Source of the DNA: Bacteroidota bacterium
GTDB taxonomy: Bacteria > Bacteroidota > Bacteroidia > Sphingobacteriales > Sphingobacteriaceae
DNA length: 64,000 bases
NCBI GenBank assembly: GCA_013285685.1
Contig: JABDHD010000004.1
Location: 25,409-89,408 of the forward strand
Reading direction: 5' to 3'
A program made the translations under genes and the position numbers. Below the pieces are notes generated by a model. It had not been told where the DNA came from. It did no database searches and was given only the letters and a program-made list of their open reading frames with translations. How positions within the stretch are numbered: the first letter of the stretch is position 1; each line of letters opens with the position of its first letter. Shown here in pieces: positions 1 through 8,825 of the stretch.

Positions 1-55
1 CAAAAACAACAAGATCAACCACGACCACCAAAAGACCTTCCGGGCAATGGAATAA
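1..55 (+). CDS. C-terminal end of an unidentified upstream gene (partial)
   Basis: An open frame runs in from the left edge and ends at TAA 53-55, encoding only about 17 residues (ending KTFRAME). The fragment is too short to assign. Its position just before the NagB-LmbE gene would fit a sugar transporter or another amino-sugar gene, but that is a guess. It is reported because the frame is open to the edge and is followed by about 160 non-coding bases. Confidence 0.4.
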   Translation, partial: KNNKINHDHQKTFRAME

Positions 56-218
56 TTTGCCCCCACGCGGTCTGTTTTGATCATTTCCTCTTGTTCCCGC
101 GGTTTTTTAAATATTATTCCTGCCGTCTCAACATATCCGATATATTTGTTTTAACCAATTTCGCTAAAGCCCAGTGCCGGACTTTAGACCATAGACTTTC
201 GACTTAAGACTTACAATC

Positions 219-2138
219 ATGGCCCGATTAAACCTACTTGAAGAAACACGATACGAGAAACTGCCGGTAACGGTATATGAAAACCAGCAGCAGGCTTCTG
301 TAGCAGTAGCCGGCAGAATTGCTGCGTTGATACGCAGCAAAGAAGCAAAAGGAGAAAAAACAGTTTTAGGCCTGGCTACAGGCGTTACGCCCATCGGCGT
401 TTATGCCGAACTGGTCAGGCTGCATCGTTCGGAAGGGTTGAGCTTTAAAAATGTCATCACGTTTAACCTGGATGAGTACTACCCCATGCAGCCTACCGCG
501 GTGCAGAGCTATGTTACTTTTATGTACGAGAACCTGTTCTCGCATGTAGATATTCCTAAGGAAAACGTCCACATCCCCGATGGTACTTTAGCAATCGATG
601 ATATCCCTGCCTTTTGTTTAGAATATGAACGGAAGATCACGGCTTTGGGAGGATTAGACTTACAGGTTCTGGGTATCGGCCGTACCGGTCACATCGGTTT
701 TAACGAGCCGGGCTCGGCGCCAAACTCCGGCACGCGGCTGGTTACTTTGGACGATTTAACCAGAAACGACGCCTCGCGTGACTTTGGCGGGAAATCCAAT
801 GTGCCCACCAAGGCCATCACCATGGGCGTGGGCACCATCTTCAAGGCCCGGGAAATTATCCTCATGGCCTGGAGTTTGAAAAAAGCGCCTATCGTCAAAA
901 AAGCGGTTGAAGGGGAGATATCGGGCGAGGTGCCTGCTACCTATTTACAGCTATCCGATCATGTGGAATTTGTTTTGGATGAGGCTGCCGCCAGTTCATT
1001 AACCCGTTTTGATACCCCATGGCTGGTAAAAGATTGTAGCTGGGAAAACGGCCTGAAGAAAAAAGCGGTCATCTGGTTAGCCAATACGGTTGGCAAACCC
1101 ATTTTAAAACTCACCGAAGAAGATTACAATAACCATGGCATGGCCCAGCTTGCTGTTGAGCAGGGACCTGTTTATAACATCAACATCGATATCTTTAACC
1201 AGTTGCAGCACACGATCACCGGCTGGCCGGGCGGAAAGCCCCATGCCGACGATTCGCAAAGGCCCGAAAGGGCACAGCCGGCCCAGAAGCGCTCCATCAT
1301 CTTTTCGCCTCACCCGGACGATGATGTGATCTCCATGGGAGGTACTTTTATCCGTTTAGTTGACCAGGGGCACGATGTGCATGTTGCATATCAAACCTCT
1401 GGCAACACGGCTGTCTGGGATGATGATGTATTACGTTTCGTTGAATTCGCCATCGACTTTAACGAAAGCATCGGCGAGGACAATACCCGGTTAAAAGAGA
1501 TCTATGAAGAAATGCGGGCTTTTATCCCTACCAAAAAGCCCAACCAGGTAGATACCAAAGAAATCCGGGATGTAAAAGGTTTTATCCGGAAGACGGAGGC
1601 TATTTCGGGCGCAAGATATGCCGGCTTGCCGGACAGCCATATTCATTTTATGGCATTGCCCTTTTACGAAACGGGTAAAATAAAAAAGAACACGGCAGGC
1701 GAAGAAGATATCCTGCTCACCATAGAACTCTTACAAAAAGTAAAACCGCACCAGGTTTTTGCAGCAGGCGACTTTGCCGATCCGAACGGGACGCATTTGG
1801 TATGTTTTAACATCATCCTTGCCGCATTAAGAAGGCTGCAGGAAACCGAAGCTTGGGTAAAAGACTGCTGGCTGTGGATGTACCGCGGGGCCTGGCAGGA
1901 GTTTGATACCTGGGAGATCGAGATGGCGGTGCCGCTATCACCGCAGGAGGTGATCCGCAAGCGGAATGCGATCTTTAAACACCAGAGCCAAAAGGACAGG
2001 CCTGTTTTCCCGGGGGATGATGCACGCGAGTTTTGGGTAAGAGCTGAAGACCGTACCCACGAAACCGCCCGCAATTATGATAAGCTGGGCATGGCTGAAT
2101 ATGAGGCGATCGAGGCCTTTGTAAGATACATTTACTAG
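219..2138 (+). CDS. nagB: Glucosamine-6-phosphate deaminase fused to LmbE/PIG-L-type deacetylase domain
   Basis: Residues about 25-320 are a NagB/RpiA-fold sugar-phosphate isomerase: NLDEYY at 83-88 and GRTGHIGFNEPG at 154-165. Residues about 358-639 are an LmbE/PIG-L N-deacetylase domain with the metal motif SPHPDDD at 363-369. NagB converts glucosamine-6-phosphate to fructose-6-phosphate and ammonia in the cytoplasm; the second domain would deacetylate an N-acetyl-sugar substrate. Long two-domain proteins of about 640 residues are known in Bacteroidota. The residue equal to catalytic Asp141 of E. coli NagB (NDGH) is Thr156 here (RTGH), while His158 and Glu163 are kept. The start is the ATG at 219; there is no signal peptide. 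Confidence 0.9.
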   Translation: MARLNLLEETRYEKLPVTVYENQQQASVAVAGRIAALIRSKEAKGEKTVLGLATGVTPIGVYAELVRLHRSEGLSFKNVITFNLDEYYPMQPTAVQSYVTFMYENLFSHVDIPKENVHIPDGTLAIDDIPAFCLEYERKITALGGLDLQVLGIGRTGHIGFNEPGSAPNSGTRLVTLDDLTRNDASRDFGGKSNVPTKAITMGVGTIFKAREIILMAWSLKKAPIVKKAVEGEISGEVPATYLQLSDHVEFVLDEAAASSLTRFDTPWLVKDCSWENGLKKKAVIWLANTVGKPILKLTEEDYNNHGMAQLAVEQGPVYNINIDIFNQLQHTITGWPGGKPHADDSQRPERAQPAQKRSIIFSPHPDDDVISMGGTFIRLVDQGHDVHVAYQTSGNTAVWDDDVLRFVEFAIDFNESIGEDNTRLKEIYEEMRAFIPTKKPNQVDTKEIRDVKGFIRKTEAISGARYAGLPDSHIHFMALPFYETGKIKKNTAGEEDILLTIELLQKVKPHQVFAAGDFADPNGTHLVCFNIILAALRRLQETEAWVKDCWLWMYRGAWQEFDTWEIEMAVPLSPQEVIRKRNAIFKHQSQKDRPVFPGDDAREFWVRAEDRTHETARNYDKLGMAEYEAIEAFVRYIY

Positions 2139-2370
2139 GATTTCACCGATTGGAGAATGATTTCACCGATTTTTGATCACAGATTACACTGATTTAGGCA
2201 CTGATAACACTGATTTCATTACCGATATTTTTCTTTTAATTGGTGTAATCAACAGTCAATCGGTGAAATCACAAACAATAATCGGTGTAATCACCAACAA
2301 TAAATCGGTGAAATCCCAAACAATAAATCGGTGAAATCGCAAACAATAAATCGGTGATTTAATCCATGAA
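2139..2370. repeat. Inverted arrays of a short CACCGATT/AATCGGTG repeat
   Basis: From about 2258 to 2358 a unit of about 22 bases containing AATCGGTGAAATC and CAAACAATA is repeated four to five times. The opposite-strand version (GATTTCACCGATT) occurs twice at 2141-2175, with degenerate copies to about 2225. The whole stretch can fold back on itself. It lies between two genes on the same strand, so it is not simply a terminator between convergent genes. Confidence 0.85.
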
Positions 2371-2424
2371 CGTCAAACTAATGCCCAATCAACACTATAG
2401 ATAATAATTTATTTAAATTTGAAT

Positions 2425-2556
2425 ATGGTGCAAGTTGATTACAAAGAATTTATCGAAGTTGATCCCGGAGTAAGATTCGGCAGGCCGGTAATTAAACGTA
2501 CCCGGATAACCGTGTATGGTGTTTTTTTAAAGGATTACTTCAACAAACTGGCTTAA
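2425..2556 (+). pseudogene. Truncated DUF433 (antitoxin-like) gene
   Basis: The 43-residue product has the DUF433 N-terminal pattern: a DPGVRFGRPVIKRTRITVYG stretch matching the family's DPxVxxGxPVIxGTRIxV. It stops just where the helix-turn-helix half should begin; family members are usually about 75 residues. The family's GTR glycine is Arg here. Its stop codon overlaps by three bases the 3' end of the opposite-strand DUF1493 gene. It is probably a remnant of a DUF433-type toxin-antitoxin locus; no partner toxin is seen. Confidence 0.6.
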
Positions 2557-2879
2557 GAATTAATGATCTCCTCATTTAACTTTCCTGCTACAATCCCTTT
2601 TTCCATCTGCCCGACAGTTAATACTTTATATTTGGGGGACGATTTACCAGTTATCAGCCTAATAATAGCAGGTAAAATTTGATCTCCTTCAGGTTCAAAA
2701 TAATCGGCTGCCATGAAGTTTGACACATCGGCATCAAATTTTTTTCCATAAGCAATCAATAGTTCAGCGGCATCGTCGCCATAGATACGCAAATCCCCAA
2801 ATAGCCTCGATTGAGAATTTATCTTTGACTTTCGAATACCTGCAAATTCTGAAATAAAGTCAATGAGCATTTGATTCAT
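2553..2879 (-). CDS. DUF1493 family protein
   Basis: A 108-residue cytosolic protein. The central segment SRLFGDLRIYGDDAAELL followed by FDVDVS-like residues (FDADVSNF) is the DUF1493 signature; the family resembles small acyl-carrier-like helical proteins and has no settled function. There is no signal peptide or membrane segment. The start is the ATG at 2879. It is convergent with, and overlaps by four bases, the truncated DUF433 gene. Confidence 0.7.
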   Translation of the reverse strand: MNQMLIDFISEFAGIRKSKINSQSRLFGDLRIYGDDAAELLIAYGKKFDADVSNFMAADYFEPEGDQILPAIIRLITGKSSPKYKVLTVGQMEKGIVAGKLNEEIINS

Positions 2880-3249
2880 GATAAATTTCCTTGCTAAAAT
2901 TAAAGTTAATATAAATTTTAAAAGGCGACCCGAAAACGTTCCGGTTCAACTTGAATTCAGCCCATTTCGTAGTTTAATCTTCGATTTAACACTTTTTAAC
3001 TTTTTTTAACATAAAAATCCAGCCGGAAAACGCGGCAAACAAACACGATAGATTTGGTTTTCTCACCACAAAAGAGCGCAATAACACCCAACTACTAATG
3101 AATTAGGAGAAAAACGTCCGCCTTTGAGTCACCAACCGTACGAAAACGAACACTTTCGTAGTACCGCTAAAAATCATTTGGTTGATTATCAAATACTTAA
3201 AATAAGGGTATCAATATTGGCATGGTCATACCAAACAAAACACACAACA
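2880..3249. other. Intergenic region between divergent DUF1493 and sigma-factor genes
   Basis: The stretch is AT-rich and holds no convincing gene. The frame of the sigma-factor gene stays open upstream to 3124, but those extra residues look unlike a sigma N-terminus. A TAnnTTTG element lies at 3049-3056, and an imperfect hairpin (GTACGAAA / TTTCGTAGTAC) at about 3138-3164 would fall in the leader. Confidence 0.5.
3049..3056 (+). promoter_or_regulatory. Candidate Bacteroidota -7 element (TAGATTTG) for the ECF sigma gene
   Basis: TAGATTTG matches the Bacteroidota -7 consensus TAnnTTTG. It would give a 5' leader of about 185 bases before the ATG at 3250. No clear TTTG -33 box is seen at the usual spacing. 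Confidence 0.4.
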
Positions 3250-3813
3250 ATGACCACCGACGTACGATTAGCTGAAATGTGGGAAGGCTGCTTAAAAAAC
3301 GACCGTAAGCAGCAGGAACTTTTGTACCGCACCCTGGCGCCCAGGATGCTGGCAGTTTGTATGCGTTACGCCCACGACAGAGACGAGGCCCAGGATATTT
3401 TGCAGGAGGGCTTTATAAAAATGTTTAATAACGCCCATAAATACCGCGGGGAAGGAAACCTGGAAGGCTGGATACGCCGCATCATGGTGCATTGCGCCAT
3501 TTCCCGCTACCGCAAGCAAAAACCGATGGTTTTGGTGGATGATTTTGCCGAGGATAATGAATCGTTCACTAATGGCTATAACGACCATGGGCTGGAAGCA
3601 AAAGACCTGTTGAAGATGATACAAAAGCTGCCGAACATGTATAGGTCTGTGTTTAACCTGTATGCTATTGAGGGGTATTCGCACCAGGAGATCGGCGCAA
3701 AGTTGGGCATTACTGAATTACTGTCACGCACCAATCTTTGCCGTGCAAGGGTTATCTTAAAAGAAATGGTAAACAGGCTTACCACCAGCGAGGTTTGCTA
3801 CATGGCGGGATAA
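3250..3813 (+). CDS. RNA polymerase ECF-type sigma factor
   Basis: A 187-residue sigma-70 family protein. Region 2 is seen in the DEAQDILQEGFIKMF segment with YRGEGNLEGWIRRI after it. Region 4 is the helix-turn-helix EGYSHQEIGAKLGI followed by LSRTNLCRAR. The ATG at 3250 is chosen because the sigma N-terminus (TTDVRLAEMWEGC) starts there; the frame is open back to 3124 without sigma-like sequence. The segment TELLSRTNL departs from the more usual TExTSRSQL. No anti-sigma gene follows, only palindromic repeats, so its control is not evident here. Confidence 0.9.
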   Translation: MTTDVRLAEMWEGCLKNDRKQQELLYRTLAPRMLAVCMRYAHDRDEAQDILQEGFIKMFNNAHKYRGEGNLEGWIRRIMVHCAISRYRKQKPMVLVDDFAEDNESFTNGYNDHGLEAKDLLKMIQKLPNMYRSVFNLYAIEGYSHQEIGAKLGITELLSRTNLCRARVILKEMVNRLTTSEVCYMAG

Positions 3814-3843
3814 TCATAACCACTAAACTTACTTTTACTCAAC

Positions 3844-3930
3844 ATATATCCGGAGACGCGATGCATCGCGTCTCTACTTTTTTACGCCTAATATATCCGG
3901 AGACGCGAAGTATCGCGTCTCTACTTTTTC
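3844..3930 (+). repeat. Two direct copies of a GAGACGC...GCGTCTC palindrome
   Basis: Two copies of about 40 bases, 47 bases apart, each begin ATATATCCG, carry a 22-base palindrome (3853-3874 perfect, 3900-3921 with a mismatched centre) and end TCTACTTTTT. They stand directly between the sigma gene and the convergent lipoprotein gene. The same palindrome core occurs as an inverted pair at 11491-11652. A dispersed REP-like family is the simplest reading. Confidence 0.85.
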
Positions 3931-3940
3931 ATACCCGTTT

Positions 3941-4375
3941 CTATCTTTTAAGCTTCACCTCTCTAAAAATCGTCCCGGACGGACTGAGGATATTTTGCGT
4001 GGTAATATCGGCGGTAGTACTGGTTTGAGCAACAACGCTTGGCTCAGTAGCGCCATTGATCACCAGCCCGAAATTTTGCATGATAATGCTTTTTGAGGAG
4101 ACCTGTTTGTAGGCCAGGGTATCATATGCGTCGCCCTCTTTAGTATAACAAAAACCGTCGCTCCTGAAATCAAAATAATCTCCTGCGCCGCCGATATAAT
4201 TGGTAATAACAGGCGCCGTTTTTAGCCACGAATTGGAGATGCTATCCTGCACAAGCTGCCATTTACCTGAGAGCGACATCGAGCCATTCATCATTCCGGG
4301 GTCGCATCCGGGTTTTGTGCAAGCGGTTAATACGGAAAACAATAGGATGATTGCGAGCAGGCTTTGTGGTTTCAT
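3941..4375 (-). CDS. Small lipoprotein of unknown function
   Basis: 144 residues with a lipoprotein signal peptide (MKPQSLLAIILLFSVLTAC, Cys19 as the lipidation site). The mature part contains LSGKWQLVQDSI, a start seen in many small Bacteroidota lipocalin-like lipoproteins, then beta-strand-rich sequence. No enzymatic motif is seen. It is convergent with the sigma gene, separated by the GAGACGC palindromes. Confidence 0.65.
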   Translation of the reverse strand: MKPQSLLAIILLFSVLTACTKPGCDPGMMNGSMSLSGKWQLVQDSISNSWLKTAPVITNYIGGAGDYFDFRSDGFCYTKEGDAYDTLAYKQVSSKSIIMQNFGLVINGATEPSVVAQTSTTADITTQNILSPSGTIFREVKLKR

Positions 4376-4612
4376 GGTTGTTGGCTTTCTTTTTTTAACA
4401 ATACGGGCAGGTATGCCGAAACATTACAGTGGCGATAAAATCGCCGCAAGCTGTTTTTGGTTTACTGTGGAGTAAACCGCGCTGAAAATCCCCGCTGTGG
4501 TTCATCATACCGGCCTAACTATAAAATATTGGTGAAAGACCATGTCTTCAAAATGATAAACTTATATTTACACCGCACACACGATTATACCTGGATTTTA
4601 ACAAATCGCCAA

Positions 4613-5134
4613 ATGAAGTTTTATTTAATCATCAGTTTTTTGATAGGTGTGAATTGTGCCTTTTGCCAAACCAATAATTTACGGACCTCTAAAATTGACA
4701 GTATAGCAGCTTCTATCGATTCGTTAAAAAATTATGGTTCATCAATAGAGGACGGCACAATCGAAATCAAAAGAAAAGGGATAATAAAAAAAATATTTAC
4801 AAAGAAGGTCGTTGGATCCTTCTCTAATAATTACTTCAGCAATCGTAAAACAAAGAGATTGGTTAAGGTAATCTACGAACAGGAGTTGGGTAATCCTAAA
4901 AGAATAAGCTATTACTTCAACAATGACACCCTAATTCTTGTCAAAACCTTAACATGGGATGGCGCGGTTGCAGACAAGGTGCTCTCGTCCGGCCAGTTCT
5001 ACTTTTTGCGGGATAGCCTTATCAAAAGAACCGGAATTGACTCTCTGGCAAAACCCGAATTTATGATCAAACACGCCAAAGAATTTATAAAGGATTGGCG
5101 CGACATGCAAAATATCAGATTGGGGAATAGGTAG
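4613..5134 (+). CDS. Exported hypothetical protein
   Basis: 173 residues from the ATG at 4613, chosen because a signal peptide (MKFYLIISFLIGVNCAFCQ) begins there; the frame is open upstream to 4457 without signal-like sequence. The mature part is rich in Lys, Ser and Asp with short beta-strand-like stretches and no recognised motif. It is likely periplasmic. Its lower GC content and many AAA/ATA codons differ somewhat from its neighbours. Confidence 0.6.
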   Translation: MKFYLIISFLIGVNCAFCQTNNLRTSKIDSIAASIDSLKNYGSSIEDGTIEIKRKGIIKKIFTKKVVGSFSNNYFSNRKTKRLVKVIYEQELGNPKRISYYFNNDTLILVKTLTWDGAVADKVLSSGQFYFLRDSLIKRTGIDSLAKPEFMIKHAKEFIKDWRDMQNIRLGNR

Positions 5135-5169
5135 CCAGCCCAGCGGCTTCGTTTATAAATAAAAATAGC

Positions 5170-7464
5170 CTACTTGTGTTTGGGCCCCATCACAAAAGTA
5201 ATTTCCCCGCCATTCATAATATCCTCATGACTGATAAAATAACCATTTAGCGACTTGCCGTTTAGCAGCATCTTTTGCACATAAACGTTTTTATCGCCTT
5301 GGTTTTTAACGTTGATGGTGAATATTTTTCCATTCTCCAAATTGATCGCCGCATGATAAACTGACGGACTGCCAATAGCATATTGGTCTGATCCCGGCGC
5401 CACCGGGTAAAACCCAAGAGCGCTAAAAATATACCAGGCGCTCATCTGGCCGGTATCATCATTGCCGCCCAAACCGTCGGGCGTGTTTTTGTACATTTTT
5501 GGGATGATCATCCGCACCTTTTCCTGGGTTTTCCAGGGCTGGCTGGTCCAATCGTACAGGTAAGCGATCTGGTGCGAGGGCTCGTTACCATGCACATAGT
5601 TGCCGATGATGCCGTCCTTGGTAATATCCTCCGTCTCGGCAAAGTATTTATCAGGAAGGTCATAGCTGAATAGGCTGTCGATGTAAACGATAAAGCGCTT
5701 TTCGCCGCCCATTGCCTGCACCAGGCCAGGTACATCATGCGGCACGTACAGCGTATAATTCCAGGCATTGCCCTCGATAAAGCCCATGCCGATAGTGGTA
5801 AACGGGTCGAATTTTGTTTTGCGGAAACTGCCGTCGCCCAGCTTTGGATGCATAAAGCCACTTTTCGGGTCGTACACATTTCTCCAGTTTTGCGATCGTT
5901 TGATAAAAGTGTCGTAAACGTCCGTCCGGTTTAGCTTTTTGGCCATTTGGGCGATGCACCAATCGTCATAAGCATATTCGAGTGTTGAGGATACGGAGTT
6001 ATCATCCTTTTCGTCCGGGATATAGCCCATATCATTAAAATATCCGATGCCTTCATAATCGCGGTGATTGGCAGTAGTAACGGCCGCCTCTAATGCCTTG
6101 TTGGCGTCAAAGGGGGCGTTGCCCTTCACCACCGCATCGGCGATGACCGATACGCTATGATAACCGCTCATGCACCAGTTCTCGTTAGCCGAGTTGACCC
6201 ATATCGGCAGCATGTGCTCCGGGCTTTGATCAAAGTGGGCCAGCATGCTTTTTATCATGTCGGCATTTCTGTCAGGCTCAATAATGTTAAACAGCGGGTG
6301 CAGCGCACGATGCGTATCCCAAAGACTGAAAGTAGTATAATTGGTAAATCCGTCCGCCTGGTGAACCTGCTGGTCCAGTCCTTTGTATTTACCATCCACG
6401 TCCATATAAACCGTCGGGTTGATCATCGCATGGTACATCGAGGTATAAAAGTTCTCCTTATCACTTTTACTGCCTTCCACTACAATTTTGTGGAGTTCCT
6501 GCTCCCACAAATGCTGGCCGTCCTGCTTAACCTTTTCAAAATCCCATCCGGGTATTTCTGCCCACATATTGTTCAGCGCACCGTCAATACTTACCGGCGA
6601 GATGGCAAATTTGATCTTTATCTTTTCGCCTTCTGCCGTTTTAAAATCAAACCACGTACGCATTTGCCGGCTGGCAATCTCGGGGAAGTTTTTCACCCCG
6701 TTGAATTTCCCCCAAAAGCCGCCGTAAACTTCGCGCTTCGAATAGTTTTTGTAGCCCATCTGGATAAACGGCTTATTAAAGGTCATGGCGAAATACAGCG
6801 TGCGCGTGCGTGCCCAGCCATTAGTGATGCGGTAGCCCGCAACGGTACTGTCGTTAACCCTGCGTAGGTAAACCCACACGTTTTTATCGGGGTAATTGTA
6901 AATACCGGCCATCAAATCCAAAATAATATGCGCATTATCCGATTTGGGGAAAGTGTACTGGTGAAAACCCACACGCGTCGTTGTGGTCATCTCGGCTAAA
7001 ATATTATAGGCGTCCAGCTTTACACGATAGTAATTTGCTTCGCTCACCTCATTATTGTGCGAGAAGGCAGAGCGATACCCGCTGCCGGGTTTATCGGCCG
7101 TCCCGGGGTTTAGTTTTAAGTCCCCGATGGTCGGCATGATCAAAAAATCACCCAGGTCCGAATGCCCTGTACCGCTGAAATGGGTATGGCTAAAGCCGAC
7201 GATCGTTTTATCATCATATTGGTAGCCCGCGCAATATTTGTATACGTCCGGGTTGTAGTGGCCATTCGAGTCATAGCTAACGGTGTCCGTCTCCGGGCTC
7301 AGCTGCACCATGCCGAAGGGCACGGTCGCCCCCGGAAACACATGCCCCATGCGTTGTGTGCCTATGATGGGTTTTACATATTGAACAAGGTTATCGCCGG
7401 AATTGGTTTGCGCTGCCGCGATAAAAACGCAGCAGCTAAAAAGAACGGTCAGTATTTTCTTCAT
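5170..7464 (-). CDS. GH92 family alpha-mannosidase
   Basis: 764 residues with signal peptide 1-19 (ends AAAQ), so periplasmic or surface-exposed. Glycoside hydrolase family 92 hallmarks are present: GHVFPGATVPFGMVQLSPET near the N-terminus, FSLWDTHRALHP, IEGNAWNYT, GNEPSHQ, and the catalytic-region stretch GGNDDTGQMSAWYIFSALGF followed by YPVAPGSDQYAIG. GH92 enzymes are calcium-dependent exo-alpha-mannosidases that trim N-glycan or yeast mannan side chains. It stands alone, without SusC/SusD genes nearby. Length is normal for the family. Confidence 0.92.
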   Translation of the reverse strand: MKKILTVLFSCCVFIAAAQTNSGDNLVQYVKPIIGTQRMGHVFPGATVPFGMVQLSPETDTVSYDSNGHYNPDVYKYCAGYQYDDKTIVGFSHTHFSGTGHSDLGDFLIMPTIGDLKLNPGTADKPGSGYRSAFSHNNEVSEANYYRVKLDAYNILAEMTTTTRVGFHQYTFPKSDNAHIILDLMAGIYNYPDKNVWVYLRRVNDSTVAGYRITNGWARTRTLYFAMTFNKPFIQMGYKNYSKREVYGGFWGKFNGVKNFPEIASRQMRTWFDFKTAEGEKIKIKFAISPVSIDGALNNMWAEIPGWDFEKVKQDGQHLWEQELHKIVVEGSKSDKENFYTSMYHAMINPTVYMDVDGKYKGLDQQVHQADGFTNYTTFSLWDTHRALHPLFNIIEPDRNADMIKSMLAHFDQSPEHMLPIWVNSANENWCMSGYHSVSVIADAVVKGNAPFDANKALEAAVTTANHRDYEGIGYFNDMGYIPDEKDDNSVSSTLEYAYDDWCIAQMAKKLNRTDVYDTFIKRSQNWRNVYDPKSGFMHPKLGDGSFRKTKFDPFTTIGMGFIEGNAWNYTLYVPHDVPGLVQAMGGEKRFIVYIDSLFSYDLPDKYFAETEDITKDGIIGNYVHGNEPSHQIAYLYDWTSQPWKTQEKVRMIIPKMYKNTPDGLGGNDDTGQMSAWYIFSALGFYPVAPGSDQYAIGSPSVYHAAINLENGKIFTINVKNQGDKNVYVQKMLLNGKSLNGYFISHEDIMNGGEITFVMGPKHK

Positions 7465-7494
7465 TATTCAGATGCAATAAATAAAGCGCCAAAT

Positions 7495-7612
7495 TAACAC
7501 GATTTATAGGATTAAAAAGATTTACAGGATTAAAATAGCCACTATATGAAAAACAGTGGGATTTACCCAGATCCATCTTGTAATCTTTCTAATCTTATGA
7601 ATCGTGTTCAGA
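7495..7612. repeat. Imperfect inverted repeat of GATTTA/AGGATTAAAA units
   Basis: The left arm (ACACGATTTATAGGATTAAA..., about 7498-7533) pairs imperfectly with the right arm (...TCTAATCTTATGAATCGTGTT, about 7570-7608). The flanking genes are divergent (GH92 on minus, LemA on plus), so this cannot be a terminator for either. It is one of the low-complexity fold-back elements of this window. Confidence 0.7.
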
Positions 7613-7699
7613 CACATTGGCATATTTGTAACAATGGTATACATATTGCAATCTAAGTTGTAAATTCACTCAGAATTAAAATCCAAAACAGAACACATC

Positions 7700-8284
7700 A
7701 TGAAAAATTTGTTAATAGTATTAGGCGTAATTGTATTGATATGCCTTATTGGCGGATGCAGCTATAACGGTTTAGTAAACAAAGATGAGAACGTAAAAGC
7801 CAAATGGGGCATTGTACAGGCCGATTACCAGCGTCGCGCCGACCTGATCCCTAACCTGGTAGCAACCGTTAAAGGCGCCGCTAATTTTGAAAAAAGCACG
7901 TTAACCGCGGTTACCGATGCACGCGCAAGGGCCACTTCTATCCAGGTTGACCCCACCAAGCTTGATCCCGCTACTATACAAAAATACCAGGCCGCACAGG
8001 GCCAGTTAAGTACCGCTTTAGGCAGGTTGCTGGTAGCTTCTGAAAACTACCCTGATCTGAAAGCAAATCAGAATTTCAGTGACCTGATGGCTGAACTTGC
8101 AGGAACTGAAAACAGGATCAAATTTTCGCGTGTGAACTTTGTTAACGCCGTTCAGGATTACAACCAAAGCATACGTTCATTCCCGGCTGTTATCACTGCC
8201 AAACTTTTTGGGTTCAGCGAAAAAGGTAGTTTTAAAGCTGATTCGGCTGCACAAAAAGCACCGGTAGTTGGAAGTTTTAACTAA
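7700..8284 (+). CDS. lemA: LemA family protein
   Basis: 194 residues. The N-terminal hydrophobic segment MKNLLIVLGVIVLICLIGGC ends in Cys20 and could be an anchor or a lipobox. The LemA core follows: KWGIVQADYQRRADLIPNLV, then ATVKGAANFEKSTLTAVTDARA and FSDLMAELAGTENRI. LemA proteins are membrane-anchored, mostly helical, and of unclear function. In many bacteria they sit next to TPM-domain genes, as here with the two genes that follow on the same strand. Confidence 0.92.
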   Translation: MKNLLIVLGVIVLICLIGGCSYNGLVNKDENVKAKWGIVQADYQRRADLIPNLVATVKGAANFEKSTLTAVTDARARATSIQVDPTKLDPATIQKYQAAQGQLSTALGRLLVASENYPDLKANQNFSDLMAELAGTENRIKFSRVNFVNAVQDYNQSIRSFPAVITAKLFGFSEKGSFKADSAAQKAPVVGSFN

Positions 8285-8339
8285 TGAAAACGAGATTTGT
8301 TGGATAGTGGTCAAAATAACAAGGGGGCCACTAACCCAG

Positions 8340-8378
8340 CAATTTCAATTCACTAATTCACTAATTCACTAATTAGCC
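8340..8378 (+). repeat. Tandem TTCACTAA units directly before a start codon
   Basis: AATTCACTAATTCACTAA-type octamers are repeated about three times and end two bases before the ATG at 8381. The same unit forms the larger inverted repeat at 39199-39296. Confidence 0.7.
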
Positions 8379-8380
8379 CC

Positions 8381-8815
8381 ATGGCCATATTTAACGACGA
8401 CGAGCAATTACGCATAAAGAACGCCATTGCGGCTGCCGAGAAGCACACCTCGGGCCAGCTTCGCGTTTGTATCGAGAAAACCTGCAGCGAGGATGTGCTC
8501 GACCGGGCAGCAAAGTATTTCCACGAGTTGGACATGCATAAAACCAGGCTGCGTAACGGCGTTCTGATCTACGTGGCGGTGGAAGACCGCAAATTTGCCA
8601 TTATCGGCGATGGCGGCATCAATAAAGTTGTACCGGATGGATTTTGGGACGATACCAAAGATGACATGCTGGAACATTTTAAAGCCGGAAACCTGGTTGA
8701 AGGTATTGTTACGGGCCTGGAAATAGCCGGCGACCATTTGCAAAAATATTTCCCTCACAAACGGGGCGACGATAATGAATTGCCCGACGATATTGCCTTT
8801 ATGGACGGCAAATAA
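8381..8815 (+). CDS. TPM domain protein, cytosolic form
   Basis: 144 residues without a signal peptide. It shows the TPM fold pattern: TSGQLRVCIEKTC, an LHETR-like segment (LDMHKTRLRNGVLIYVAVED) with RKFAIIGDGGINKVV following, then a helical C-terminus. TPM domains occur in plant thylakoid TLP18.3 and bacterial YgcG-type proteins; phosphatase activity has been reported for some members. It is the middle gene of lemA-TPM-TPM; the next gene begins 10 bases after its stop, so an operon is likely. Confidence 0.85.
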   Translation: MAIFNDDEQLRIKNAIAAAEKHTSGQLRVCIEKTCSEDVLDRAAKYFHELDMHKTRLRNGVLIYVAVEDRKFAIIGDGGINKVVPDGFWDDTKDDMLEHFKAGNLVEGIVTGLEIAGDHLQKYFPHKRGDDNELPDDIAFMDGK

Positions 8816-8825
8816 ACTTACGATC

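Noticed and set aside
6157..6867. A 236-residue plus-strand open frame inside the GH92 gene
   Set aside because: It lies fully antisense to a clear GH92 coding sequence and resembles no protein; the codon pattern follows the minus strand.
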